Source: Plectrocnemia conspersa
Lineage: Eukaryota; Arthropoda; Insecta; Trichoptera; Polycentropodidae
DNA: 64,000 nt
Direction: 5' to 3'
Assembly (NCBI GenBank): GCA_009617715.1
Contig: VTFK01000098.1
Span: 62,001-126,000, forward strand
Both the position numbers and the translations under genes were made by a program. Numbering within the stretch: the stretch's first letter is position 1; the number at the start of each line of letters is the position of its first letter. A model generated the notes under the pieces. That model was not told where the DNA came from. It saw nothing but the letters and a program-made list of their open reading frames with translations, and made no database searches. This document shows positions 45,986 through 58,245 of this stretch, one piece after another.

Positions 45986-47855
45986 AGATAAATCCACTTA
46001 AATAAAAAGAAAAAAGCAGATTTTTACATATATTTATACCTCTTTTGCGTACACACTAATATAGAAACTGGTAATATGAGAATAATATAATTATTTTTTT
46101 GGGAAAACATTTCATCAAACTGAGGTACGAAGTCACTTTTTATCGTCAGAATTTATTATAAATGGCTTAAAATTCTAATCTTATGTACTTCATTTTTGAT
46201 AATGTTTTTATACATGGACGCTGCAAAATACATATATAAATCTCCATGACTATGTTTTTAGTTGACTATATTCGTATTCTGAAAGACGCATTTCTATTTG
46301 CTACTTTACAAATAAAATGTTTTTGTTTTAAAATTGTTCAGACATATAAATGATACATCAAATTTCTAAAAAAATCTGCTAAAACTGTAGTTTAAGTTCA
46401 GAAAATATATCTGACACAAATTTTTGTTGGAATAGTGGTTTCACTTTTTTTTTAATTTTCAATGTCAATTGTCGTCGAAATGACTTGACTGCAGTGTAAT
46501 TTTAATATATACAGGAACTTTGTTGTAATTTTAAGCTAAGTCAGAAAAAGCAAATTTTTAAAGCCATTCAGTACCTCATGAAAGTATGTTTTTTTTGTTA
46601 AGAAAAATTTTAATTACTCTTTTGAGTACAAAAAGTCTCAATAAAGCATTATTGTGGTTAAGCTATCAAACTGATATAGGGCAAATATATTTATTAATCA
46701 TTTCTAATAAAAAAAATCACGCAACTGGTTCAATGACACAATAGATTGAGATATTTTTTTAAGAACCTACTGTTAAATAATACAATAAATAATCAGAGGT
46801 TTTAAGCACCTTGCATTTTCACAAGCGTCGTATTTTTTTAAACTAAACCTTAACCCGGTTCGAAAATATTTTTAACACTATCAAATAAAAAATATGTTAG
46901 TCGAATTCGCTTTGAACTGCATTTTTTGCCGTTTTTTTAACTTTATTAAATATATTGTTCCATACAAACTATTTATGGAAGCTTTAACCTTAAGAAAACT
47001 TAGATTCAGCGAGTGTTCTGAGGAACCATTTGATGAGGTCAACGCCTTGCTATTTAATTGCTTATTGATGTTACTCACAATGTGCTCAACCTTGTTAAAA
47101 AATGTTTTTGTTGAAAGGCTGGTAGATTGAAAGAAATATATTTTCCCGAAACATGTTAATTAAACTGCAACAATCAAACATAACTAAATTATTTAATTAT
47201 CGATTAATTATTTTATTAGATAATTAATGAGTAACTCATGTACTGACTTTGGGTACAGCTTCATTTTTATTTTTTATTTAGTGATAAGAAATTTTGTTGA
47301 TCTAGTAATGACGATTTTTTTTATACATTTCAACAATAGTATTATCGCTCATTATAATTTATCAAACTAAGCGTGCACAATTATACAATATTTACAATCT
47401 GTATATATTGATAATAGATGTACTATTTATTGTGTATTATTTTATGCTTGTCACGACACCAGTTATTAATATTAATATTATTATTTATTTTATGAAAATA
47501 TAATATTAAGAAATTTATTAATTAAAAATTAAATATAAATACACATTTTATTTCTTTCTCTTACTAATCAAATTATTTTCCACGTATTTTAATATAGGGT
47601 TGGGTTAACGGAAAACCACTACATATAAAATCAATTAACTAGAACGCTTCTACAGTATCGAATCGTAGAATTAAGGTTGCTGTTATATTTTACAAAATAT
47701 TTATATAATAGATTCAATGTTAATTAAAAAAGTTATTTTTAAATGAATTAAATAATTTTATAAGATATAGTAATAATGTATATGCTAAAAAGTATTTTTT
47801 TTAAGTAATGAAAAATTTTAATCAGACCTGTCTATAACAAAAAATCATTTTTCAT
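45986..47855. other. AT-rich stretch, possible remains of the hAT element
   Basis: AT-rich. A patch at 46880-47135 holds overlapping frames on both strands (plus 46894-47130; minus 46881-47078) without a recognisable domain. They might be residual hAT coding, but no transposase motif was read. Confidence 0.3.
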
Positions 47856-48025
47856 TTATTTATTTTATACATAAATATGTACATAATCCTCTAAAATTAG
47901 GAAAATTCAGGAAAAGCTAATCCATAATGATCGATCAGAATTATAATTATTTATTAATCACTAATACTGATACAATAGAAATTGAAAAACACAAAGGTTC
48001 AAATAAGATTTGACCCAGTTTTAAA
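47856..48025 (-). repeat. tRNA-derived SINE copy (body and eroded head)
   Basis: The body order TAATCCATAATGATCGATCA, AATTATAATTATTTATTAAT, CACTAATA, CAATAGAAATT matches the other copies. The B-box area is disturbed, reading TTCAAATAAGATTTGACCC. Minus orientation. Confidence 0.55.
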
Positions 48026-48384
48026 TAGAAATCATATTTGAGTGTTACAGTTTTATTTTTAAAACAGTTAATGTGATTTTCGATACATTTTTGATTTTTG
48101 ATAGACACGTTCAGAGAGTATATTTCTCTAGGATTTAGGACGCAGATGTTAGATCGAAGACCAGATTTTTTAACCACTGAAAATATGGACTATATTTATT
48201 CTTTTGCTAGCTTAAATAAATAATTGTATTGCGTCAATGATTAAATCAAAAAAATAGCTAAGAAACTAAAAATGTAATTATTGTCTTATTTTTTCCAGTG
48301 TATAACGTAATTGTTTGCGTTCATGTATAAGTATTATGCTAGCATCCTTTCTAACTCAATATTTGACAGACTGACAGCGGAAAC

Positions 48385-48730
48385 TATCAAATTAGATTAT
48401 GGAAACAGCGATGAAGTATACTGTCGGAGGATCGAATATATTATACCAAGTTTGCGATCGTAACTTTATTTCCTCTTGCTCTATTTACCGGGACGATCAC
48501 TTCCGCGAAATGTTATTGCCAATCATCCGTGCAGGCCGTAACTTCGTTCAGAATCATCTCAGACCTTGTCCAGAACCTACAGATCATTACGACGAATGAA
48601 CCCTAAAACATTTTACGAGCGATGTTAAGCGGAAACGCTGAGGTTATAATGACACTAAATTTTCATTTACAACGCCGACAATGATTCGAAAGCCGGTTGC
48701 ACTTAGCGAAATATTGTGTGCGATAATCAG
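48385..48730 (+). mobile_element. Tc1-like transposase fragment
   Basis: The ATG-initiated frame 48399-48599 reads TVGGSNILYQVCDRNFISS then IYRDDHFREMLLPIIRAGRN and FVQNHLRPCPEP. This follows the Tc1-family order: a VWGGIS..RT-type stretch, a YRDEIL..xVLPxI stretch, then the QDNARPHVA box with the second catalytic Asp replaced (QNHLRP). Downstream text (MLSGNAEV.., a TPTMIRKP stretch) may be the decayed C-terminus. The third catalytic residue is not readable. The ATG is incidental to a 5' truncation. Confidence 0.6.
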
Positions 48731-49185
48731 TTTTACCAGAGTTAAGGTATATATGTTATTTAATAGATGAAATAAAAGTTCTTTAATATTTTTGTTCAAT
48801 TAAGTACGAATACATTGAGTCGCACCGACGTGTAAGTACTATTAACAACCCTGAAATTGTTTATTGCAAAAACATAATAATTAAAATTCACTACATTAAG
48901 CATAACTTTTTTTTAATGTTTAACAAGCTGTCTAATTATTGATCTGTTCTTGTCCGAGTACTCATAGCTCATAGCATTGTTGCTAGGTTATTAATAAATA
49001 TAGAAAATCTCAAGATCCATGTGTAATGCATGAAGTAATAAATATTTTATTAAATATAATTTGATTAAATACTGACTGTCGATCTGTATATATAAATAAT
49101 AACATACAGTCTAATTTTATAAAATATAACAATAGTCAAGATGTATTATTTTAATTTTTTATTTTTAATTATAAACATATTTTTA
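48731..49185. other. AT-rich noncoding stretch
   Basis: Nothing recognised. Confidence 0.4.
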
Positions 49186-49189
49186 TAAT

Positions 49190-49430
49190 TAAGAGGTATG
49201 ATACTAATTTATTAGGTATTTATTTTTAAAAGGGTACTATACTAATTTATATAATATATTTGTAATATCTTTATTTATTTTTGAGCTATTATTTTTAGCC
49301 GAGCTTATGATAATTAATAATACCTCTTGTAAAGTTATTGAATATATAATTTTATATTACTTATTTGCATATTTGTTATTTTAAATATAATTTACAATAT
49401 CTACTCACTCATTTGAAAAACTTTTTCAAC
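49190..49430 (+). repeat. Unnamed interspersed repeat, copy 1
   Basis: TTTATTAGGTATTTATTTTT, AAGGGTACTATACTAATTTA at one end and ATAATTTACAATATCTACTC, ACTCATTTGAAAAACTTTTT at the other are the reverse complement of both ends of 54425-54735. The middle parts differ in length. No coding or tRNA-like head, so the class is unknown. Confidence 0.65.
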
Positions 49431-49775
49431 ATAATTATGTATATTAAGGATAATAAATGGAGTACAACAGTCCCATGGTTATAGCTGTGCATTACAATTA
49501 AGTGAACCAAAAAATGTAATATAGAAAATATTTCTCTCAACATTTAAAACATTTACATCAAAATTTTCATTTCATTTAATTGTGAATATTAAAAAAAACA
49601 GTTATGCGTTAAATGCTCCTGTAGGAAAATTTATAATGTATTTTATAATAAACAATATAAATAAAAGTATACATGATAAACACAAATTCTATTCCAAATT
49701 TTTGTTATATTTTATTTTCAATAAAAACAGATTACTACCTTTCACTCTGAGTGTATCGTTCGAACTTTTTTCCTT
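49431..49775. other. AT-rich noncoding stretch
   Basis: The 67-codon plus frame at 49582-49785 has no recognisable domain; nothing else supported. Confidence 0.4.
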
Positions 49776-50000
49776 TGAAGTGTAAGGATGCGATAATAAT
49801 GTCGACGGTCGAATATTTTCCTTAGCCGAAAATATTTTTCGCGTTTCTCTTCCTCCCTTTTCGCCTCCTGAAGGTGAAAATATTCAACGATAAGTTGAGA
49901 AAAGCAGAGAAAACTCCGTTTGGACCTTTACGACCTCTTCGCAAATATCTTCCAATCTTATCTTTTGTCTACAGATATTTATACATATATGTATATAATA
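49776..50000. other. Balanced-composition block
   Basis: A lower-AT island (49790-49960) with CpG words and two pyrimidine-rich stretches, without repeat partner or coding frame. Confidence 0.25.
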
Positions 50001-51720
50001 AACAATAACATATCATACCTACTTGTATATTTTATAGAAAAAGAAGTTTATTATCACTTACATCATCCGATAGTTATTCCTTTATAATTATATATCAAGG
50101 TATCCAAAAAGATTATCGTTTATTTTTAAGGTAAATACATATATGTATATTTTATATAGTTAATAGTATAATAAAAGTTCGAGACATTCAACCTAACGTG
50201 CTCACAAGAAATACATAAAAAAAGTAAATTCAACTCGTGTGAGTTTTAATTGCATCTCTCTTTGACCAATGAAACTTTTGTATGGACTTAGCAAGTTAAT
50301 ACCAATCTCTTTATATAATACATCTATATATTTTTCTAGCAAATATCCGTTATATGGTTGGATCAAAGGTCGTAGTGTAGTATTTTACCGACCATTTGGC
50401 AAATTGGAACTCACGCGTGATTTACCTCATTTTTCCATAATAGGTTTCGATTGTACGGTAAATGTGTATTTTTTCATTCGGTCAAAATGTCATTTACGGT
50501 TTTTTTGTATAGAATACGAACATATGTATTAACGAACGTAAAATTTCGACACCGTACAATATAATTACGTCCATAGAACAATGGGGCACGTGCGCTATAT
50601 AAAAAAATTATGTGTCCCGCAGTGAAATTTGAAAGTTAATGGTTAAAATAGCTCTAGTATAAATTTTGATGCTAAAATAAAACTTTAATAGAATTCTTTT
50701 GAAGAGCAAAAGAGTATTAAAATTTTGTATTTTTTATAATAACTCATTTTATACGTTTTATATTAAGACATATTAGAGCAATTGTATGATACAAAATGCA
50801 CCTTCAATATCTCTAATTTTTTAGACAAAGCATTGCTAATTAAACAAATAACTTAAAGGTTAATAGTTATTGGATGCTAAAAGATGTATTCTAGTAATGC
50901 ATTATTAATTAAAAATATATTGAAGGAATATTGGGAGTTATAGTTTTTGATACAATTTTTTTTATATAGATTTTAAAACTATTTCCAAAACTAATATTCT
51001 CAAAAACTTTGTTTGAAAATTATTACAAAAAAGTAAAGAGGGCAAAAATATTTTATACAATATTTATTCAGTAAAAAAATATAAATTCAAATACCTTTAA
51101 AAAAAATTATAAACAGAAATCTACCTAATTTTAGCATCTTTTTCCGGAAACATTAATTACATGTAAAATTAAATCACTATTAAAAAATCTCTGTCAAGTC
51201 TTAAAAAATAAACTTAAACTATTGTTAACATAAGACAAAAATTATTTTGAAGGTTTAAAACCCTTGAAATCATTTATGCATATTTTTTATTATAAACTGT
51301 TTTAATTGAACCTTTGAATAAAATAAATAAATGTACTTCATTATACGTAAGAGATGAAAAAAATAATTGATTTACTTCCTATTAAATTTCATGAATATCG
51401 CAAATATCAAAGCTGTGCGAAGGGAGGGCAAAAAGGGTGGCTACACCAGGCGCCAAAATTGCCAATACAAATTTAAACTTAAAATATCAGTTTTACACGA
51501 ATGCTACAACCTCATAAAAATTTCGCTTCGTAAAAAAAACATTCTTTATTGCGCTAAAAATAGTTTGACGATATGAAGCTCGTCAAATGATATTGACAAT
51601 AAAGTTTGCGACATTTTTATTATAACTAATAATTGAACAATTAATTACCCAAAAACACATTGTCATGTTGAAGCCGAAAAATACCAAGGAAGAAAAAATT
51701 ACTTACTAAAGTTATTTTAA
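50001..51720. other. Mixed then AT-rich noncoding stretch
   Basis: 50200-50620 is less AT-rich and carries an 87-codon ATG-initiated plus frame (50269-50532) with no recognisable domain. The rest is AT desert. A perfect 8-bp stem (TTTGACGA 51564-51571, TCGTCAAA 51580-51587) lies at the end of a 69-codon frame without a domain. Confidence 0.35.
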
Positions 51721-51724
51721 TTTC

Positions 51725-52030
51725 AGTGAAGTGATTAAGAATATTTTAAATGAATTTTACAAAGCAAAGTACTTTAAATGATCACATTGCGCAAATTAAT
51801 CAAATTATACGATATGATAAAATTACAGAACATGGTAATTGTGTCATCAAAGAAAGGTTAATTAATTTTATTAAATCAAAACAGTATACTATATAGCTAC
51901 TGGCACAATACATTTTAAAAAAATTCTGGCTGACAACTTTGATATTTCAGACCTTAGTGTTGAGACTAAGGTGCAAATATGGTTAGTAAATATAAAGAAG
52001 TGCAGTCTTGAATTATTAAATAAATAAATT
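51725..52030 (+). pseudogene. Unidentified decayed coding sequence
   Basis: A good splice-acceptor-like TTATTTTAATTTCAG ends at 51726. An ATG at 51750 opens NFTKQSTLNDHIAQINQIIR then YDKITEHGNCVIKERLINFI to a stop near 51896. After a frame shift the text GTIHFKKILADNFDISDLS then VETKVQIWLVNIKKCSLELL runs to TAA at about 52025. Charged/hydrophobic spacing and a conserved-looking Trp make this more protein-like than other AT-rich frames. I do not recognise the family; a decayed transposon protein or host exon are both possible. Confidence 0.3.
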
Positions 52031-53445
52031 TGTATATACTTTAATTTTATACAAGCTTGATTTTAATATCTGTTTTTATATACGTTAAAAGACACAAATT
52101 GTGTTTATTACATACTTTATAAATATGTTTATTTATGAAAAATATAAACTGTAACAATATTAAGAACATTGCTAGTTATTGAATGAAAATCTTGAATCAT
52201 TTTTGAACTGTATTAGGTACTAAATTGTGAGACCCACGTTTTAAAATTATTTGTTATATGTATAATTTAAGGTTAAAATTTAAATACTAATAATTATAAT
52301 TAAACCAAGTAGATTTAAAGCTTTTGATAAATATATTTAAATTTCCAGCATCGCAGGAAAACTCAACACAGTATACGACGATATATATATAATATAAAAA
52401 TTATACTTTTTAAACAAACAATCTTAAAACTTTTATTTTTTACTCTTTTTGTAACTTTGTAACTTAATAAATCTTTCCTTTTGATATGTAAAAGTTAGGA
52501 AGCCGACGAAATGGTAGTTTAATTATCGATTACTTAAACATTTTTATTGCTACTAAGCCAGTTTTGTTATTACTAATTGAATCATACAAAATTTGAGACC
52601 GAAGCTTAAATAGTGTTCTACAAAACTTTCAAAAAAGCTCTTCTCACAACTTCGCGATACACGACAAAAAAATTAAACATAAAAAATTGTACAAAATTCG
52701 ATGGATAGAAAAAAATAAAGGATTATAATATTGTGACATGCTCTGTATGCAGTTAAAAATAAAAATTAGATAAATGATACATAAATAAATAAAAAAATTC
52801 CCATTGCCATAAAATATTATAATAAATATCTCATAGTTATATTTTTAAATTTTCATTTATACTATACTATGTACCACATACACTTTGTCTAGTTATGATT
52901 CAGCTTAGTCATATTATAGTAATATAATAACAACACCAAATAACAATATCGGAATCGTCAACAAGCAAACGCAATATTCATAGTTAGTTTTGTATGTATA
53001 TATACATATATATGTGTATTTCCTCCTTTACAAAATTCAATAAGCGATAGCATTACGAGCCAACAATGTCCGGAAAAACCAGACCTTATCGTTGTAATGG
53101 GGAAAAAATCTAGACTACATTTCCAAGGATTTTTTTCGTACAATAATATAAGATTATATTATACTTTAATATCATTTTCATTCCGGTGCAATATGGACAT
53201 TTTTAATAGTTAGTAGCCCACAATATAAAAACAATATTCTTAAAGAGATTTTTTTCACCATTATTATATTTTAAGTCTTATAAGGCAATAAATTATGATA
53301 ATACATTAAGTGAGGTATAATATTATTTTATTAGATCTGTTGTGGAAGAGAAAAAAAATCTATTAAATCAGTTTTACTATATATTTATATTTAAACGACG
53401 TACGCAAATTGAACCATACAATATCAATTTACTGAATAAAAATTG
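52031..53445. other. AT-rich noncoding stretch
   Basis: A short mixed patch at 53040-53140 (minus frame 52958-53143 without a domain). Nothing else recognised. Confidence 0.4.
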
Positions 53446-53870
53446 AATTATGTCCGTAACGTTTTTACCCGTTGACAAAAACATAAGTCATAAGAGCGAA
53501 ACCCTAGTTTCTTCACCGCCCTTGGGGCGTCTCAAATCTTCTCTTTATCACACTTTCGAGAGAATGTGAGTGATGAAATTTTAATATTGCAAGAGTTGCT
53601 GATTTACGGCGCACCTAAGGGCATTTCAGAATATCTGAAAAAATCACAAAGACAAACGTTCAAGCCTGAACATAAATTTGCGTGAAAACACACTTCATTC
53701 ATAGACGAGATTGTTAATATGTTACATGGCTGGAAAATTGTTTAGGTTAGGTGGTTTGGGTTGTTGGTCCGCATATACTTGCGGTCGTGTTATGTTAATG
53801 AGGTTAGGACACATCATAGCGCTGAAAGCTGTTAACAAGAAAATAATTGTTGTTGGTATGTAATTTTAAA
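53446..53870. other. Balanced-composition block, candidate cis-regulatory DNA
   Basis: Lower-AT island without repeat partner or coding frame. It contains a single TTTAGGTTAGGTGG stretch, which is not a telomeric array. Confidence 0.25.
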
Positions 53871-54424
53871 CGTTGCGCCTAAAGCTTAACCGCTGATAGC
53901 TTTAGTATATAAAATTAATTGAATATGTATTTGAACTAACTAATTAATTCCATACTTGTTTTTAAAAAGGTAACAACATAATATAAAAACTACTCCTTTT
54001 AAAGTTATTTAAAATGTTTATAACATTATTTGTTGACAATTTTTTTTTAATAAATTGTTTTTTCTTTGTGTTGTTTAATTGTGAATTTACAATGCTACTT
54101 AAATAATACATTATACTCTTTTAAGTGAAGTTTATTTTGTATTATATATTTTATTTATTAAGCAGTGTCTTGTAGTATCGTAGTTTTGGGTCAAAAAATA
54201 GCAAAATTGTCTCAAAACTTGACTTTCTGAGTTTTTAACGATTAATGGGATGCTAAACATTCAGAACTATAAAACTATGTGCTTGAATTTGTGAACTCTG
54301 ACCAAATCATCTTGATTCTGATGACTAAATTGTGATTATAAATTGAATATCTGAAGTGCTGACTTTGCTTACAGAATTATATAAGAACTCCACCTACCAT
54401 CCTTTCCATCGTCTAAGGATCCTA
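53871..54424. other. AT-rich noncoding stretch
   Basis: Nothing recognised. Confidence 0.4.
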
Positions 54425-54735
54425 TATAGTTTTTAATAGTTTTTCAAATGAGTGAGTAGATATTGTAAATTATATTAAAAATAAATATACAAATAATTAA
54501 TTTAAAATTATATATTTTATAACTTATGGTGTATAATTTTTTAACTATTGCTTTAAAATGTATGAATTTATAATAAACAGACTTGAACTTGTCTAAGAAT
54601 AATAAAAGATGAAAATTTAATAATAATAAATTTATATTTTATAATTATATTATAAAAAATAGTATAGTACCCTTTAAAAAATAAATAACCAATAAATTTA
54701 TATCGTATCCTTAAAAAAAATCAACGGAAAATATA
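54425..54735 (-). repeat. Unnamed interspersed repeat, copy 2 (inverted to copy 1)
   Basis: TTTTTCAAATGAGTGAGTAG and ATATTGTAAATTATATTAAA at the left, AATAGTATAGTACCCTTTAA and AATAAATAACCAATAAATTT at the right are the reverse complement of copy 1 at 49190-49430. This copy has about 70 bp more in the middle. Confidence 0.65.
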
Positions 54736-54900
54736 TAAAAATAGTATAATTTCAATAAAAATTTATTAATTTATTTATTAATCATAAAAAAATGTTTTAA
54801 AAATAATACATATTGACTATATTTATATTTTATGAAATTATACTGTATATTATTATTTATATATATATAGGGTCTTATTCTTAAAACATTAACATTAATT
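54736..54900. other. AT-rich noncoding stretch
   Basis: Nothing recognised beyond a short TA run. Confidence 0.4.
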
Positions 54901-55460
54901 TACTGTGATCAGAATGATCATCTATCAACAAGGAAACAAGACAATAGCGGAAAGGATTAGGACCACACAATAGCCCTCGTTACACCAGAAAGTGTTCTTA
55001 CTGTAAATATTCTTCGTCATTAAAAGAATATTTTTTGTTGCGAAACGGTCACAGATATAATAAATCACCGGATCCACAAGATTCCCGTTTCAGTATACGA
55101 CCTTGAACAATACCCATCAAGCAAATGTCACTTTCTAAAAGCGTATACCTATTTCGCTGATTTAAGAAACGAGTACATCTAATGGCTGGATGATTGTGAT
55201 TGCTCAGCAATCTAAGCCTGGACTCCGATAAGGAGAGGGTAGACACAAGCAGCCGCTCAAATACTGCCTCTGGACAACATACTGCCATGGGCGCACATAT
55301 CCCGAGAGGGACTCCTCCATACAAGCACTACCATAGCAGAAATGGATCATCCTTCGCTAAACTGTCACTGACACACCATCTTTAAAGACTTTCCATGGAC
55401 ATCATCTCTGCGCCGGCTTCTCTACCAGCGCTCGGAAAAAACATCTCGCCAAATGAAGGC
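54901..55460. other. Balanced-composition block with frames on both strands
   Basis: Lower-AT island (54900-55450). A 91-codon minus frame (55049-55324) and a 61-codon plus frame (55200-55385) overlap. The minus frame starts on a non-ATG codon, has several Cys and no recognisable domain. No repeat partner found. It could be a decayed exon or regulatory DNA. Confidence 0.25.
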
Positions 55461-56115
55461 GTAAATTGAAAATTCTATTCATTTTATTCCATATAAAAAA
55501 TTCACTGCGTTAATTGGATTGCATAAACATGCTAATTTAAAAGTTAAGTAATATGAATTTTGATTTCTTACTTTTGCACTTGTGATATGGTGTCAAACTC
55601 TTACGTATGTATAATAGATCAAACAAGACTGAGATGGCTTTAAAAAAAAACAATTTATTTTATTTTTAACGTAATATATATTCAACGAATAATTTTCTGG
55701 GCTTACTTATGATGATAGAAACAATCAATCAAGCTGTTAAGATTCGCAATTACGTCCCTCATTATTGCGTAGTAGTCAAGATGTCAGCATCCAGCACTCA
55801 TACGAGCCATTACACTTTTTAACTAGCATGCTAGGAACAATTATTTTTTTGACAATAGCTTTAATAAGCTTGAGTTGTATGATGTATATATCTTTTAGTT
55901 ATGCGCGAATATCATTTTTTAGATCTCTATTACCCTTATATTTAATGTAAATAATATTTTTTTCGTGTACACTAGTTTATTTGTTATTTAATTGCGTTGG
56001 ATACCGTTGCTCTATAAAATATTTAAATTATCTTTTGTTTTACATATATTTTCGTTATTTAGTGCATTATTGCTATGCAACATAAAATACATATAATTTT
56101 AAAACACTTTCGGCA
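55461..56115. other. AT-rich noncoding stretch
   Basis: The plus frame at 55765-55950 is hydrophobic but has no recognisable family and starts on TTG. Nothing else supported. Confidence 0.4.
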
Positions 56116-56119
56116 ACCA

Positions 56120-56640
56120 ATTCATAACAAGAATTGACTATAATGCGAAACATACTCAATGGGGCTCAAAAACGACAACACCCATTAGAAAACAGCTTCT
56201 GAAAGCAATGGAGACTTGCAACCACATTTATCTTTAAACTGGACAACCAACATATTGGTCTTTAGATAGAAAAAATTCCAGACCTCATAGACTTGCGAGT
56301 GGAATCTTCTTTGAGTCTTCTTCTCTGATCATACTTACCATGTGCACACAAGTAGTATACAAGGATAAAACAACATCTTTTCAATTAAGCAGATTTGAAT
56401 AAATCTATCCATTTAAATATAAATAGTAATGAAGAAACGATAAAGAAAAAACACTAACTTTCGCACAAACATCTGGAAAATGTTTTCAAACCACACCAGC
56501 TGAACTCGTCGATGAAATTCGATAAAGAAAAATAAACAAAACTGATAGAGATCAAATTAGCAACACTGAGAAATCTAAGCTCAAAAAAGCTATAGTGTAT
56601 GACCTCATTACAAGAAAATAACTGTCATAGAATACATTTG
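56120..56640 (+). mobile_element. Jockey-type LINE fragment: endonuclease end and linker
   Basis: Plus-strand text DYNAKHTQWGS (about 56136-56168), then TPIRKQLLKAMETCN, then TGQPTYWSLDRKNS and a DLIDL stretch in a second frame, then an SSLIILTMCTQVVYKDK stretch (expected SSDHxPV.. position, with the SDH lost) and further linker text to about 56590. This is the order of the apurinic-type endonuclease C-terminal half of Jockey-clade ORF2 (GDFNAKHxxWGS, xTYWPxxxxxxPDxxD, SSDHxP). Frameshifts and stops throughout; inactive. Confidence 0.75.
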
Positions 56641-57125
56641 TAATGCAATACAAAGAAAAGTTGCAGAAATAATATTGATACCAAAATCAGTTAAGAAAAC
56701 CGATAAACCAGCCTGCTTCTAATTTTATCGTAAGTCTTTTTTCTTATCTATAATTAAAAAAATTATTTATAAATTTTTGAAGTTTATTTACAGTATAAAC
56801 ATAAATTTAATATCAATTCGTATAAAAATAACAATAAATCTTTTATTATAGTGTATGATCTCATTACAAGAAAATTACTGAAATAACTGTCAGAGAATAC
56901 ATATTTAATGCAATACAAAGAAAAGTTGCAGAAAAAATATTAAAATGATATCAAAACCAGAAAATAATACCGATAAACAAGAGTTCTATAAAGCAATCAG
57001 CCTGCTTCCAATTTAATCGTAAGTCTTGTAATTCTTCTTAGCTATAATTAGTGAAAAATAAAGCGCAGAATAAACATAAGTTTATTAACAATTCGTATAA
57101 AAATAACTATAAATCTTTTATTGAA
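56593..57125 (+). repeat. Tandem duplication (about 256-bp period) of LINE reverse-transcriptase start
   Basis: TAGTGTATGACCTCATTACA at 56593 recurs as TAGTGTATGATCTCATTACA at 56849, and the two units stay alignable through AATACATTT..TAATGCAATACAAAG, GCAGAAATAATATT, AACCGATAAACC and AACAATTCGTATAAAAATAA to about 57125. Both encode decayed text of the reverse transcriptase entry region (QRKVAEIILIPKSVKKTDK in the first; a KAISLLPI-like stretch only in the second, which keeps about 20 extra bases). This is a local duplication within or after the Jockey insertion. Confidence 0.7.
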
Positions 57126-58075
57126 AAATGTTAGAAAGAGTAAAAATTAGGTAGATTAAAACATAAGCTAAGTAGGAAAACTGAAATAATTATTCGTCTT
57201 ACATGATCTATGGTTCAATTTTTTTTTCTAACGTTGCTACCAAAGCAATAAGAGCAATTTATAATTATAATAAGGTGCGATAAATTTTAATAAAATTAAA
57301 TATGACGGGTGTAAAATAGTATAGGAGAATTTATGAATTAGTGTTGGAAATAATTAATTACAAATAACGATGTACATACGTACAATATTGTGTATATCTA
57401 ATTATTATGTATAACCAACTGCTTATGGAAGTCAGGAAATCCGAATATCTAAAAATTTTTCTGCAAGTATACAACAACAATAAATAGTATAATATGTATT
57501 TTCGGTAATAATTTATCATATAATAATTATCTTAATGCTAATATTATGCAATAAATAGTAAAACCCATGGAGGAATTGAAAGGAATAGACGCGGTACATT
57601 TTAACAACATTAGTTGACATTTTGTCATATTTCTGTCATATAAATTTACCAAATAATGTGCTAAAAATCAGAGAATTATTATTTTTACTTACTGTTTTTT
57701 AAACAAAATGATCTATATGGTGCTACAAAAATATCTATATTTGCAAGTTAATTCCTTTAAAATTTGCTTTAATGATTCTTTACAACAAAAATATTGCCAT
57801 AATTATGAGGTATTTTTTTATTAAAGATTACATACAAATTTATAATTTGTCATTAGTTTTACTATATATAGTTTAAGTTCCAAGTAACATCAATTTTGTT
57901 TTTAAACGTGTTCAAAATTTTTCGGTTTTTAAAAATAAACTCAATTAAAAATACACGAAAATAATTTTGATTCAAGTAATTATTGATTATTTGTTAAAAA
58001 ATTTTAAGTGACATATTTAATAAAAAAATTAAGATTTTTTTAATTTTAATAAATAATGTAAATGAGCAACTAATG
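57126..58075. other. AT-rich noncoding stretch
   Basis: Nothing recognised. Confidence 0.45.
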
Positions 58076-58079
58076 AAAA

Positions 58080-58245
58080 TAAAAACGCTACCCATTTATG
58101 ACTAATATCTAAAAGACCTGGGTTTAAATTCCATATAAACCTTAGTGCTCTAGTATCGGTTCAATATATAATCATAATTTAGATCGATTATCACGAAGTT
58201 TTTCTGATCTCATAGATAATTATCGTAATTGATAATTAAAATCAA
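58080..58245 (+). repeat. tRNA-derived SINE copy, plus orientation
   Basis: TGACTAATATCTAAAAGACC precedes GGGTTTAAATTCC (58120-58132, B-box position). The body follows with TAATCATAATTTAGATCGAT, TATCACGAAGTTTTTCTGAT and CTCATAGATAATTATCGTAA. This is the only near-complete plus-strand copy. Confidence 0.6.

Noticed and set aside
46881..47130. Overlapping frames as a hAT transposase
   Set aside because: No hAT motif could be read in either strand, although a hAT terminus lies 1 kb to the left.
53735..53760. TTTAGGTTAGG as telomeric or internal telomere repeat
   Set aside because: Only two units are present, with no array.
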